From contig NZ_QQAK01000013.1 in NCBI RefSeq assembly GCF_003384035.1, positions 62,001 through 126,000 of the forward strand: a stretch of DNA of 64,000 nucleotides, given 5' to 3'. Source of the DNA: Sporosarcina sp. BI001-red (GTDB lineage Bacteria > Bacillota > Bacilli > Bacillales_A > Planococcaceae). Below the pieces are notes generated by a model, which was given only the letters and a program-made list of their open reading frames with translations, ran no database searches and was not told the origin of the DNA. Made by a program: the position numbers and the translations under genes. This document shows positions 54,052 to 62,337 of the stretch, in pieces (positions within the stretch are counted from its first letter, which is position 1; each line of letters begins with the position of its first letter).

Positions 54052-55878
54052 TTACTTAGCAGGTTGTGCTTCTGCATTGATTTCTTCAGTAAGCTGAACT
54101 AATTGATCAATTAAATCACCGATATACGCAATCGTATTGCGCAATGGCTCGTCAGTTGTAATATCGACACCTGCCATTTTTGAAAGTTCAGCTGGTGTTT
54201 TTGTGCCACCGGCTTGTAGGACTTTCAACCACTCATCGACAGCTGGCTGACCTTCGTTTAACACGCGTTTTGCGACTTCAGTAGAAATCGTAAGTCCTGC
54301 ACTGTACGTATATGGATACAGACCCATGTAGTAGTGAGGCTGACGCATCCAAGTAAGTTCTGCGCCTTCGTTGATTTCCACAGTATCTCCCCAGAATTCT
54401 TCGAGTACGCCACGTTTCAGTTCGTTTAGAATGGATGCATTGACACTGCCACCCGCGTCGATTTTTTCGTATACTTTGCGCTGGTAAGCCGCTTCCAATA
54501 AGTGAGTCACGAAATTATGATAATACGTACGTGAAATAATGGATGAAATAACCCAACGCTTGAACTTTAGGTCTTCTGAGTTTGAAAGAAGGTGGTTCGC
54601 AACGAGCATTTCATTCATCGTCGATGGAGCTTCGATGAAGTACGTCGAAGGACGTGAGTTGAACACGTTCTGATGCTTATGAGCATTATAGAAATGTCCT
54701 GCGTGTCCAAGTTCGTGAGCGAGGACGAACACGTCTTCCATGCTACCTGTCCAAGAAATTAGGATATATGGATGAGTTCCATAAGGACTTGAACAAAAAG
54801 CACCTGTTGATTTCCCTTTGTTCTGTGCGAAATCTGTCCATCTTTCATCATACGAACGTTTCACCATATCCAGATAGTCGGGACCCATAATTGCAAGTGC
54901 ATCGTTAATGTACTTCTTGGATTCTTCAACGGTGATCGTCGGTTCGTATGTTGCATCTAAAGGAATTTTTAAATCTGCAAACGTCATTTTGTCGAGCCCG
55001 TGCACGTCTTGGAGTAGCTTCGCATACTTGCGCATATGGGGAGCTAGTTCTTTTGTGATCAAGTCGATTTGGCGATGGTACATGGACTGGTCGACTTCCT
55101 GATTAAACAGTAAGTAGTCAGTTACACTGTCGTAGCCACGCTGATCGGATGTGATTTTCTCAAGTTGTAGGTGAGAATCGTACGTTTTAGCGGTAGTATG
55201 CTGGTAGTCACGTAACTTTGATGAAAACGCATCAAATGCAGCACGGCGTTTTTTAGTATCGGGTTCTGACTCCCAGCCACCTTCAAACGAGACATAGCTG
55301 AGCGGATACGATTGCCCATCAACGACGAAGTCAGGGAAATCCATATCGACCATTTTTGTGGTGTTATACAACCCATAAGGTGCTTCAAAAGCAGAAGAAT
55401 AAGCAGCCAGTGTTTTTTCAACTTCAGGGTGAAGTCGATGCTGTTTCTCGCGAATGAGTTCTTGTAAATAATGGCTGTATTCTTCAGATTGCTCCATCGC
55501 TTGCTGTAAAACTTCTTCGGACAGCTCTAGCAATTCACTCGTCACAAAAGAAAGCTGGCTTCCGACTTTAGCAGAAATTGACCCAAAGTGACTATCACGC
55601 ATTTGTGCTTCGTCGTCCGTCTGGTCAACACTCACCGCTAAGCTTGAATACGTGCCAAGCGGAATGATCTGCATGTAAATCGCTTCGAATTCCTTGAGAA
55701 CAGCCACCACATTCTCAGCTGACTGAATGTTTCCTTGGAATTTCTTTGCAAATGCTGTAACGTCAGTTTGCAACGTTCCCAGAGCTTCGGAATAGACGTC
55801 CTCCGAAGGGAATAGATCTTTCAGATTCCACGTTTCTTCTTGAGGTACTTCATATCTTGACGGCAGTTGTTTAACCAA
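54052..55878 (-). CDS. pepF: Oligoendopeptidase F
   Basis: A 608-residue M3 family zinc peptidase. The zinc motif HELGHAGHF (HExxH) is near residues 387-395, with the third ligand Glu in the following FIEAPSTMNEML segment near 414-425. The N-terminal helical region (ETWNLKDLFPSEDVYSEAL) is typical of PepF, which cleaves oligopeptides in the cytosol. Start TTG 55878 with GGGAGAG upstream. Monocistronic. Confidence 0.93.
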   Translation of the reverse strand: MVKQLPSRYEVPQEETWNLKDLFPSEDVYSEALGTLQTDVTAFAKKFQGNIQSAENVVAVLKEFEAIYMQIIPLGTYSSLAVSVDQTDDEAQMRDSHFGSISAKVGSQLSFVTSELLELSEEVLQQAMEQSEEYSHYLQELIREKQHRLHPEVEKTLAAYSSAFEAPYGLYNTTKMVDMDFPDFVVDGQSYPLSYVSFEGGWESEPDTKKRRAAFDAFSSKLRDYQHTTAKTYDSHLQLEKITSDQRGYDSVTDYLLFNQEVDQSMYHRQIDLITKELAPHMRKYAKLLQDVHGLDKMTFADLKIPLDATYEPTITVEESKKYINDALAIMGPDYLDMVKRSYDERWTDFAQNKGKSTGAFCSSPYGTHPYILISWTGSMEDVFVLAHELGHAGHFYNAHKHQNVFNSRPSTYFIEAPSTMNEMLVANHLLSNSEDLKFKRWVISSIISRTYYHNFVTHLLEAAYQRKVYEKIDAGGSVNASILNELKRGVLEEFWGDTVEINEGAELTWMRQPHYYMGLYPYTYSAGLTISTEVAKRVLNEGQPAVDEWLKVLQAGGTKTPAELSKMAGVDITTDEPLRNTIAYIGDLIDQLVQLTEEINAEAQPAK

Positions 55879-55967
55879 TGAGCTCTCTCCCTTATTTCGA
55901 ATTCTGAACTATTTTCAGTATAAAACAAATAGATTGAAATGTACAAAGATTTATAGCGTAATTACGT

Positions 55968-56417
55968 TTAGGATGGGGAATGGTTTGATAGAATGAAATT
56001 TATCATCCAGTCCGTATCAAAAGGACCGTCCAATAAGGTATATTGCTCACCAGTGTGAGTGACGATTAAACTGTCTTCCACCAAGATTGTCACTAGGTTT
56101 TCATCATGATCCTCGAGACTGATCGTGAATTGGTTGAAATTCAATTCATCAAGCACTTGTTGTGAATCCTTTTTCTGCAACTCATATCCACTTAAAAACT
56201 CTAGTAGATTAGCAATCTGTTCTTTGTCTGATGAAACCCATGCAGGTGGTGTTATCCCTGTTGAAGAAGGTTTGGTGAAGATAAGTTGAGCTACGTGATT
56301 TTCACTCATTTGAAGCACTTCAGAGAATTTTTTTGAAGAAAATTCGTTCATGGTTTGGATCATGGCATATGCACCTCCAGCGAGTAGCAAAACTAGTAGA
56401 AACGCGCGTAATTTCAT
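55968..56417 (-). CDS. Secreted hypothetical protein
   Basis: A 149-residue protein with an N-terminal hydrophobic segment (residues 4-20, signal peptide or anchor; no lipobox) and a hydrophilic remainder with alternating beta-type stretches. Start ATG 56417 with AAGGAGG upstream. Unknown family; it stands alone between pepF and a divergent thioesterase gene. Confidence 0.6.
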   Translation of the reverse strand: MKLRAFLLVLLLAGGAYAMIQTMNEFSSKKFSEVLQMSENHVAQLIFTKPSSTGITPPAWVSSDKEQIANLLEFLSGYELQKKDSQQVLDELNFNQFTISLEDHDENLVTILVEDSLIVTHTGEQYTLLDGPFDTDWMINFILSNHSPS

Positions 56418-56573
56418 AGAAATAGCCTCCTTGTATCGTTTGTTAGTGTAGTATACGCATGCTCATGATCTCGTGGTATTGTATTCCAACGTTAGTATAT
56501 GTATGAGTCAAATGAATAATTCACAGAATTGTTATGATATACTAGTAGGCAAATGAATGAAGGAGGAATTCAA

Positions 56574-57056
56574 ATGGTACAAAAAGTTGAGTATGCGATT
56601 CAGGATCGTTATCCGGATGACTTTTCGTGGTGTTATGGATGTGGACGCTTAAACAAAGAAGGTCACCAATTCAGAACTGGTTGGGAAGGGGACAAAACGC
56701 TTACATACTATGAGCCAGAATCTGATCACAAAGCGATTCCAGGATTTGTTTATGGCGGGATTATCGCTTCGTTGGTAGATTGCCATGGAACCGGCTCTGC
56801 TTCACTAGCTCTTCATCGGAAGAATGGATTTGAACCGGAAAGCGAGGAAATTCCACCAAGGTTTGTAACCGCTTCCTTGTTAGTGAATTATGTTAAACCA
56901 ACTCCAGAAGGAACTATCTTGAAAGCGGTAGGGACAGTAGAAGAAATTCATCCGAAGAAATTTAAGGTAGCTGTTGAAGTTTTTGCAGACGGGGACTTAT
57001 GCGCGACTGGAGAAGTCGTTGCAGTTGTCATGCCTGCTTCATTCGGCGCAAAATAA
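56574..57056 (+). CDS. PaaI-type hotdog thioesterase
   Basis: A 160-residue single hotdog-fold protein. CYGCGRLNKEGHQFRTGWEG near 20-39 and GFVYGGIIASLVDCHGTGSA near 57-76 are the helical motif and catalytic loop (Gly-Gly…Asp) of the PaaI family, which hydrolyse acyl-CoAs. Start ATG 56574 has AAGGAGG eight bases upstream and is chosen over 56553. Acyl group unknown. Confidence 0.82.
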   Translation: MVQKVEYAIQDRYPDDFSWCYGCGRLNKEGHQFRTGWEGDKTLTYYEPESDHKAIPGFVYGGIIASLVDCHGTGSASLALHRKNGFEPESEEIPPRFVTASLLVNYVKPTPEGTILKAVGTVEEIHPKKFKVAVEVFADGDLCATGEVVAVVMPASFGAK

Positions 57057-57118
57057 CATGAATCTTTTCCATGCTTCACTCGTAAAGATAACTAAGAGCG
57101 AGTGAAAGGGTGGATCCT

Positions 57119-57436
57119 ATGGAAACCAAAGGATTAAAGATTCTTATACATGCCAGCCCGTTTTTTGCACCATTCTTGATACCTGTTGCAATTTTCATCA
57201 TGGCCTTTTTTGTAGAGTTAGATGAACAAGTAAAACGGTTATCGATTCAGGCCCTACTGTTCCAATTAGTCATGGGTTTACTAATTGTTGTTTCCGCTAT
57301 CTTGTCTATCGTCATTATAGGCTTGCCGTTTCTGATTGGCTTCCTCATTATGACAATAATAATCCCGATTATTGCGATTATTAAAACGCTACAAGATGAG
57401 CCATACAACTATCCAATAGTAGGTAACTGGTTCTAA
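57119..57436 (+). CDS. DUF4870-type membrane protein
   Basis: A 105-residue protein with three hydrophobic segments (about residues 14-33, 45-68 and 70-90). The layout, with a charged loop after the first helix (VELDEQVKRLSIQALLFQ) and a Pro/Tyr end (PYNYPIVGNW), matches DUF4870, whose function is unknown. Start ATG 57119 with AAAGGGTGG upstream; a GTG at 57110 is possible. A strong terminator follows. Confidence 0.7.
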   Translation: METKGLKILIHASPFFAPFLIPVAIFIMAFFVELDEQVKRLSIQALLFQLVMGLLIVVSAILSIVIIGLPFLIGFLIMTIIIPIIAIIKTLQDEPYNYPIVGNWF

Positions 57437-57510
57437 TCCGTTTACAAAATAGAACAATAGAAGTTGTATGGCTATACTAGAAAAGTGATGATGTATAGAA
57501 CTACACACGA

Positions 57511-57548
57511 AAAACCTTTCCTGGTGTGATAACACTAGGGGAGGTTTT
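57511..57548 (+). terminator. Terminator after DUF4870 gene
   Basis: AAAACCTTTCCTGGTGT pairs with ACACTAGGGGAGGTTTT with a four-base loop (some G·U pairs). Confidence 0.7.
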
Positions 57549-57634
57549 GTTATAGGTTTTAGTGAAAGCGTTTGCATGTATACATATACAATAGAATACA
57601 GTGGAAGAACAATGTAGATAAGGAGGGAATGGAA

Positions 57635-58861
57635 TTGAAATTACGTTTGAACCTTGTCACCCAAATATTTGTTGCATTTGTTTTGGCTATCATTCTAGGG
57701 AGTATTTTTGGTAGTAAAATTGATTTCCTGCAACCACTAGGGGATTTGTTCCTGAGGCTCATTAAATTTGTGATTGCACCTCTTATTCTTTCGACACTTG
57801 TAGTAGGTGTTGCGAGTATGTCGGATCCGAAACAGTTAGGTCGAATTGGTTTCAAAACAATTGTTTACTACTTATCCACAACAGCCATTGCAATTATTAT
57901 TGGTTTGTCAGTAGCGTTTTTAATCAATCCAGGAACTGGGGTCAATATTTCTACAGATGAGGGAAGTATACCTGAAGCTGCTATGGCAGAACCGCAAAGT
58001 GCGATTGATACGTTCTTAAATATTGTCCCTACAAATCCTTTTGAGGCCATTGCTACGGGGAATATTCTACAGATTATTTTCTTTGCCTTGTTCATCGGCA
58101 TCGCCATTACCATGATTGGTGAAAAGGCGGCGCCCGTGTTGTCCTTTTTTGAAGGGTTTGCGGAAATCATGTACAAAATCACAGGGATTATTATGCGCTT
58201 CGCTCCATTTGGTATTTTGGGATTAATGGCCCCGGTCGTTGGGGAGTATGGATTATCTGTATTGTTGCCTCTACTGAAAGTAGTGTTAGCTGTATACATT
58301 GCGTGTATTGTGCACGCATTAGTCGTTTACTCCATTGCCGTCAAAACAATGGGTAAACTCAGCCCGGTTACGTTTTTTAAAGGCATCTTCCCAGCTGCAC
58401 TTGTTGCATTTAGTACTGCAAGCAGTGCAGGGACACTTCCTGTTACCATCAAGAACACAACAGAGAATCTAGGTGTACCCAAACGTATCGCAAGTTTTGT
58501 TCTGCCTCTTGGTGCTACCATCAATATGGATGGAACTGCGATTTATCAAGGGGTTGCCGTTGTGTTCATCGCTCAATTCTTTGATCTTCAGCTGACTTTC
58601 CTACAGTTGCTAACAGTCGTTTTAACTACCGTTCTTGCATCGATTGGAACAGCTGGCGTACCTGGTGCTGGCATGATTATGCTCGCAATGGTTCTGAACT
58701 CTGTGGATATGCCACTTGAAGGAATCGCTCTCATTGCAGGTATTGATCGAGTGCTCGACATGATGCGTACGTCTGTTAATATTGTCGGAGATGCATCAGC
58801 TGCGGTCATTGTAGCTGGGTCAGAAAGAGAAGTCAAACCGATTAAACCTTCTGTTAGTTAA
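57635..58861 (+). CDS. Dicarboxylate/glutamate:cation symporter (DAACS)
   Basis: A 408-residue membrane symporter, eight helices and two re-entrant loops. Serine-rich loop AFSTASSAGTLPVTI near 252-266 and the LGATINMDGTAIYQG motif near 288-302 are the transport signatures shared by GltP, GltT and DctA; GTAGVPGAGMIMLAMVL near 334-350 follows. Start TTG 57635 is preferred because AAGGAGG is eight bases upstream; ATG 57629 lies only two bases behind it. It carries glutamate/aspartate or C4-dicarboxylates. An IS1182-like remnant lies right behind its stop. Confidence 0.88.
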   Translation: MKLRLNLVTQIFVAFVLAIILGSIFGSKIDFLQPLGDLFLRLIKFVIAPLILSTLVVGVASMSDPKQLGRIGFKTIVYYLSTTAIAIIIGLSVAFLINPGTGVNISTDEGSIPEAAMAEPQSAIDTFLNIVPTNPFEAIATGNILQIIFFALFIGIAITMIGEKAAPVLSFFEGFAEIMYKITGIIMRFAPFGILGLMAPVVGEYGLSVLLPLLKVVLAVYIACIVHALVVYSIAVKTMGKLSPVTFFKGIFPAALVAFSTASSAGTLPVTIKNTTENLGVPKRIASFVLPLGATINMDGTAIYQGVAVVFIAQFFDLQLTFLQLLTVVLTTVLASIGTAGVPGAGMIMLAMVLNSVDMPLEGIALIAGIDRVLDMMRTSVNIVGDASAAVIVAGSEREVKPIKPSVS

Positions 58862-58948
58862 TGAAAATCGATACTAAAAACGTCGTCCATTTTAACAGAG
58901 GCCACTGAAAAACTCGTGTTTTTCTAGCTAGTAAATTGTATGATCAAA

Positions 58949-58993
58949 AAAGAGACACCATTTCGTTCAAATTTGAACGGAATGGTGTCTCTT
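58949..58993 (-). terminator. Hairpin behind the transposase remnant
   Basis: AAAGAGACACCATT…CGTTC pairs with GAACG…AATGGTGTCTCTT around AAATTT. Related to the inverted repeat at 52161-52204. Confidence 0.6.
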
Positions 58994-59006
58994 CTTTTGG
59001 TTTTCC

Positions 59007-59365
59007 TTACTCTACTTTCTTCATTAAGGTGATAATTCTTTTGAGATTGACTGCAAAAATCGATATGGATCCTTGCATTTGCATGCCGAATAGACCCGCG
59101 GATGTGGCTACATCATACCCGCATCTTTATTGAACTCGAATGCGTCTTCTTTTGTACGGGTCCCTTGTGTAACATTCGTGTTTAATTTGGATATTAATTG
59201 AAGTTCATTTTCCTTTGCGTATTGAATATTATTTTTTCCTGAATAAGCTGCATCGCCAATTACTGTGTCAATTTCCATTCCTGTACTTTGACTCTTTACT
59301 TTCAATTCCTCAAGGTATTTCTTATCACTTTTTTCACCAGTCGTGACAATCGCAGCTGAAATCGA
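59007..59365 (-). pseudogene. IS1182-family transposase, internal and C-terminal pieces
   Basis: The upstream piece (59365 down to about 59110) reads ISAAIVTTGEKSD…, then TGMEIDTVIGDAAYSGKNN and TQGTRTKEDAFEFNKDAGM, the central DDE region of this family. At about 59105 it jumps with a frame change to ATSAGLFGMQMQGSISIF…VNLKRIITLMKKVE and a stop at 59007. The N-terminal half, and roughly 130 codons between the two pieces, are missing. It cannot encode an active transposase. Confidence 0.85.
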
Positions 59366-59408
59366 GCCCCTCGGAAAGCGTCCGCCTGGAGTGCAAATCA
59401 ACAGTCTC
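59366..59408. repeat. Fragment of a dispersed Bacillales intergenic repeat
   Basis: Minus strand: GATTTGCACTCCAGGCGGAC then GCTTTCCGAGGGGC. I recognise the CTCCAGGCGGACGCTTTCCG core from repeats scattered in Bacillus and related genomes. Here it is joined directly to the broken 5' end of the transposase fragment inside the IS remnant. Recognition is from memory. Confidence 0.5.
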
Positions 59409-59553
59409 CTACACATAACTAACTTTAATGGACTTTTTCAGCGGCCTCTTTTAACATGGACGACGTTTTTTTCATTAACCTCACCAGATTAGGAAAGTCT
59501 GTGCATTTGTTGCCATATAGTTGTAACAGAACGTATTGAGGTGGTGAGTGGAG

Positions 59554-60171
59554 ATGGAAAATGTTAAAAAGATAATTGTATTACTTGTAGGAAGTGTTTT
59601 TTTAGCAATAGGCCTGAACTTGTTTCTAATCCCACACGGGTTGATGGAGGGTGGGGCTCTTGGAATTAGTCTCATTGTCCACTACGTCACAGGGACGAAG
59701 GTAGGGCTGACGTTTTTACTAATTAGTATCCCCATTTTTATATTAACTTGGTTTGTCTACAGGCCCTTCTTCTACAATGGTATCCATGGCATGTTGATTT
59801 CGGCTCTTGTTATTGACCTATTTGCCCCAATTAGAGAGATTACAGTTGCCTTACAATTTGGCCCCATCGCTAGTAGCGCAATAGGAGGAGTCCTCATTGG
59901 AATTGGCACAGGAATCATGTTGCGCCTCGGTATTAGTATCGGTGGTACGGATTTACTGGCTCAGCTTGTAGCAAAAGTTTTAAAGACGAATTCTGGTCTG
60001 ATAATCCTGTTGTTCGACACAATTATTGTAACCGTAGGAAGTCTCACTGTCCCTACGGTTTCGATCGTCCTCTCACTCATTACGGTTTGTAGTGTCGGTT
60101 TAACAATTAGTGTTATTGTTTCATGGAATGTGAAAGTAGTTCGGTCAACAGAGATCATTAATAGGTCATGA
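59554..60171 (+). CDS. YitT family membrane protein, short form (no DUF2179)
   Basis: A 205-residue protein with about six membrane helices. LFLIPHGLMEGGALGISLIV near 24-43 and the SIGGTDLLAQLVAKVLK segment near 126-145 are the YitT motifs. It lacks the 80-residue soluble C-terminal domain of the two other copies in the window. Start ATG 59554 with GAGGTGG upstream. Its stop overlaps the end of the opposing gene by six bases. Substrate unknown. Confidence 0.8.
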   Translation: MENVKKIIVLLVGSVFLAIGLNLFLIPHGLMEGGALGISLIVHYVTGTKVGLTFLLISIPIFILTWFVYRPFFYNGIHGMLISALVIDLFAPIREITVALQFGPIASSAIGGVLIGIGTGIMLRLGISIGGTDLLAQLVAKVLKTNSGLIILLFDTIIVTVGSLTVPTVSIVLSLITVCSVGLTISVIVSWNVKVVRSTEIINRS

Positions 60172-60540
60172 GATTTCTTCATCATAAGAAGAACTTTCAG
60201 CTGTTCGGAAACTTTGATAAACATCTATTGTATTCACAAGGAGCAAAAGGAAGACAAGGGAACTGGAAAACCACAATAAACCAACCCCACTTAAAGGAAA
60301 CGCTACATCCGGCCGCCCTTCATACAAAGAGTCAATCATAAATGTGAATAAGGGAATATCAAGAATCAATGGGAATAATGTACTCGTCCAAGCCATGTTG
60401 AGGATCAATTTTCCTGCTGCTAATTTTTTGTTCCATATACCATCGGAACTCTCATAAGCGCCTAGTACAATTTCAACAACGGCTAACAGTAGAAGAATGG
60501 GGATATAAAGTGTCAACGCAAATTCATCAGCACTTGTCAT
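60166..60540 (-). CDS. Hypothetical membrane protein
   Basis: A 124-residue protein with three or four hydrophobic segments (about 10-28, 45-68, 83-105). Start ATG 60540 with AAGGACGTGA upstream. It overlaps the end of the YitT gene by six bases (tail to tail). Not recognised. Confidence 0.55.
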   Translation of the reverse strand: MTSADEFALTLYIPILLLLAVVEIVLGAYESSDGIWNKKLAAGKLILNMAWTSTLFPLILDIPLFTFMIDSLYEGRPDVAFPLSGVGLLWFSSSLVFLLLLVNTIDVYQSFRTAESSSYDEEIS

Positions 60541-60717
60541 GAGATCACGTCCTTTTCATACAAATTGTATCCGTATTAAAGCTTATTTAGTCAAAATGCA
60601 TACATAAAAACGTCTATTAAAAAATACATGTGTTTACATTTTAAAGTGAGGGTATGAGAGTAGTATCTATAGAAATAGGAGTCGTTGTCGTAAGAGAAGA
60701 AGTTTTGGAAGAATCCA

Positions 60718-62271
60718 GTGTTTGCAATATCCTCGTCTGTCATTTTTATTTTAGTATTATTAGGTGCTCTGATGCCTGTAGAATTCGGTGGGGTAGCAGA
60801 TCGTCTTTATGCATTTACAACAAGAAGTTTTGGATGGTTTTACTTGCTTGTTGTCTTCGTATTAGTCGTTTTCCTGATCGGCCTTGCAATTAGTAAGTAT
60901 GGTGCGATCCGTCTTGGCGGTGATGAGGAAAGACCTGATTATCCGTTTTTCACTTGGATCGGTATGTTATTCTCAGCTGGTTTCGGGGTTGGCCTTGTTT
61001 TTTATGGAGTCGCAGAACCGATGAGCCATTATATCAATGCCCCTGTAACCGGAGTGCAACCGAGCACTGAGGAGGCCGCACGTCTTGCTATGGGGTATTC
61101 GTTTTTTCATTGGGGAATTTCACAATGGGCGATATTCGGCTTGGTTGGTCTCGTTATCGCCTTCCTACAGTTCCGGAAAAAGAAAGATGGTTTAATATCC
61201 ACTGCGTTGGAACCTATTGTCGGTTCAAACCGCTATTTAAAGGGTGGAATCGATTCTTTCGCGGTAATCGCGACTGTCATGGGAATTGCCACCTCACTCG
61301 GTCTTGGTGTGCTACAGATGAGTGGTGGGTTAGAATACGCGTTTGATATTAAAAATACATTTTTTGTTCAATTCATCATTATTGCCGTCGTTTTTGTAGC
61401 GTACATGCTCTCTGCATCGACTGGTTTGGATAAGGGAATCCGCTATTTAGGCAATTTCAATCTGGGCCTCGCAATTGCTATGCTTGTCTTCTTTTTCATC
61501 GTGGGACCGAAAGTCTTCATCTTAGAGAGCTTTACACTAGCAATCGGAGATTATATTACAAATTTCATTCAATATAGTTTGCGCTTGCAACCATACGGAG
61601 AAGGAACATGGGTTCAGAAATGGACCATCTTCTACTGGGCATGGACGATTGCCTGGTCACCGTTCGTTGGGGCATTTGTTGCCCGTGTATCGAAAGGGAG
61701 AACGATCCGTGAATTCATCATTGGTGTTATGGTACTTCCGCCGGTATTTGCATGTATGTGGGTAGCCACTCTCGGTGGTACTGCACTCTATAGTGATTTG
61801 AAAAATGGGACAAACATTGCCGAAGCAGTTGATCAAGACGTGACATCTGCGCTGTTTGAAACGTTCCAACATATGCCGTTCACAGGGGTTTTGACGTTCT
61901 TAGCCATCATTTTGATTTTCACTTTCCTAGTCACATCTGCAGATTCTGCGACATACATTTTAGCAAGCATGACGACAAAAGGAAGTCTAGTACCTCCGAT
62001 GGCAGTGAAGATGACGTGGGGCGTACTCATGTCGGCTATTGCTGCAGTTCTCCTGTATTCAGGTGGCCTTGAGGCACTACAGTCCGCATCCTTAGTTTCT
62101 GCGTTACCGTTCGGTGTGTTTTTAATTATTATTCTGTTCGCTATGGTGAAGATGCTGAAGAAAGAACCGATTACTGTTCGTCCGCGAGATATCCGACGCT
62201 TTGAACGAATAGAAGCTGAGTTCACTAAGAAGAAAGAACGAAGAAAACAAAAGCAGAAGAAACAGAGCTGA
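60718..62271 (+). CDS. BCCT family osmolyte transporter (OpuD/BetT-like), start uncertain
   Basis: A 517-residue, 12-helix betaine/carnitine/choline-type transporter. The GMLFSAGFGVGLVFYGVAEP segment near 82-101 and IFYWAWTIAWSPFVGAFVAR near 303-322 (tryptophan box) are signatures; FLVTSADSATYIL near 404-416 also. It imports glycine betaine or choline with sodium. The frame begins at GTG 60718 within what looks like the conserved N-terminus KKFWKNPVF (60697-60723); going upstream the same frame hits TAA at 60691 before any start codon, although AGGAG stands at 60677. So the first ten residues or so may be lost or the start mutated; GGAAG before GTG could allow internal start. Confidence 0.88.
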   Translation: MFAISSSVIFILVLLGALMPVEFGGVADRLYAFTTRSFGWFYLLVVFVLVVFLIGLAISKYGAIRLGGDEERPDYPFFTWIGMLFSAGFGVGLVFYGVAEPMSHYINAPVTGVQPSTEEAARLAMGYSFFHWGISQWAIFGLVGLVIAFLQFRKKKDGLISTALEPIVGSNRYLKGGIDSFAVIATVMGIATSLGLGVLQMSGGLEYAFDIKNTFFVQFIIIAVVFVAYMLSASTGLDKGIRYLGNFNLGLAIAMLVFFFIVGPKVFILESFTLAIGDYITNFIQYSLRLQPYGEGTWVQKWTIFYWAWTIAWSPFVGAFVARVSKGRTIREFIIGVMVLPPVFACMWVATLGGTALYSDLKNGTNIAEAVDQDVTSALFETFQHMPFTGVLTFLAIILIFTFLVTSADSATYILASMTTKGSLVPPMAVKMTWGVLMSAIAAVLLYSGGLEALQSASLVSALPFGVFLIIILFAMVKMLKKEPITVRPRDIRRFERIEAEFTKKKERRKQKQKKQS

Positions 62272-62299
62272 GGACAGATTGGATAATCTATAAAAAATG

Positions 62300-62337
62300 A
62301 GCAACCGAGTCAGTTAACATGACTCGATTGCTTGTTT
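62300..62337. terminator. Bidirectional terminator
   Basis: AGCAACCGAGTCA pairs with TGACTCGATTGCT (one mismatch), 7-base loop, T-rich run; between the convergent BCCT and phosphoesterase genes. Confidence 0.75.

Larger units (their letters stand above)
58876..59470. mobile_element. Deletion derivative of an IS1182-like insertion sequence, both ends retained
   Basis: About 595 bases flanked by inverted ends. The left end AAAAACGTCGTCCATTTTAA (58876 onward) and right end read inward on the other strand AAAAACGTCGTCCATGTTAA (59470 backward) continue as AGAGGCCACTGAAAAA and AGAGGCCGCTGAAAAA, about 36 of 40 positions identical. Inside are two pieces of a transposase in the minus direction and a transposase hairpin terminator. 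The flanks GTTAATGAAAA (58857-58867) and TTTTCATTAAC (59469-59479) are themselves inverted, as if it entered a palindrome behind the symporter gene. Confidence 0.85.

Noticed and set aside
59108..59416. A 102-residue protein in the IS remnant
   Set aside because: Its first 18 residues are read from the dispersed repeat; only the rest is transposase. Treated as a pseudogene.
60654..60893. Plus-strand ORF upstream of and overlapping the BCCT gene
   Set aside because: Its frame is out of phase with the transporter and its sequence resembles nothing; it is a shadow.
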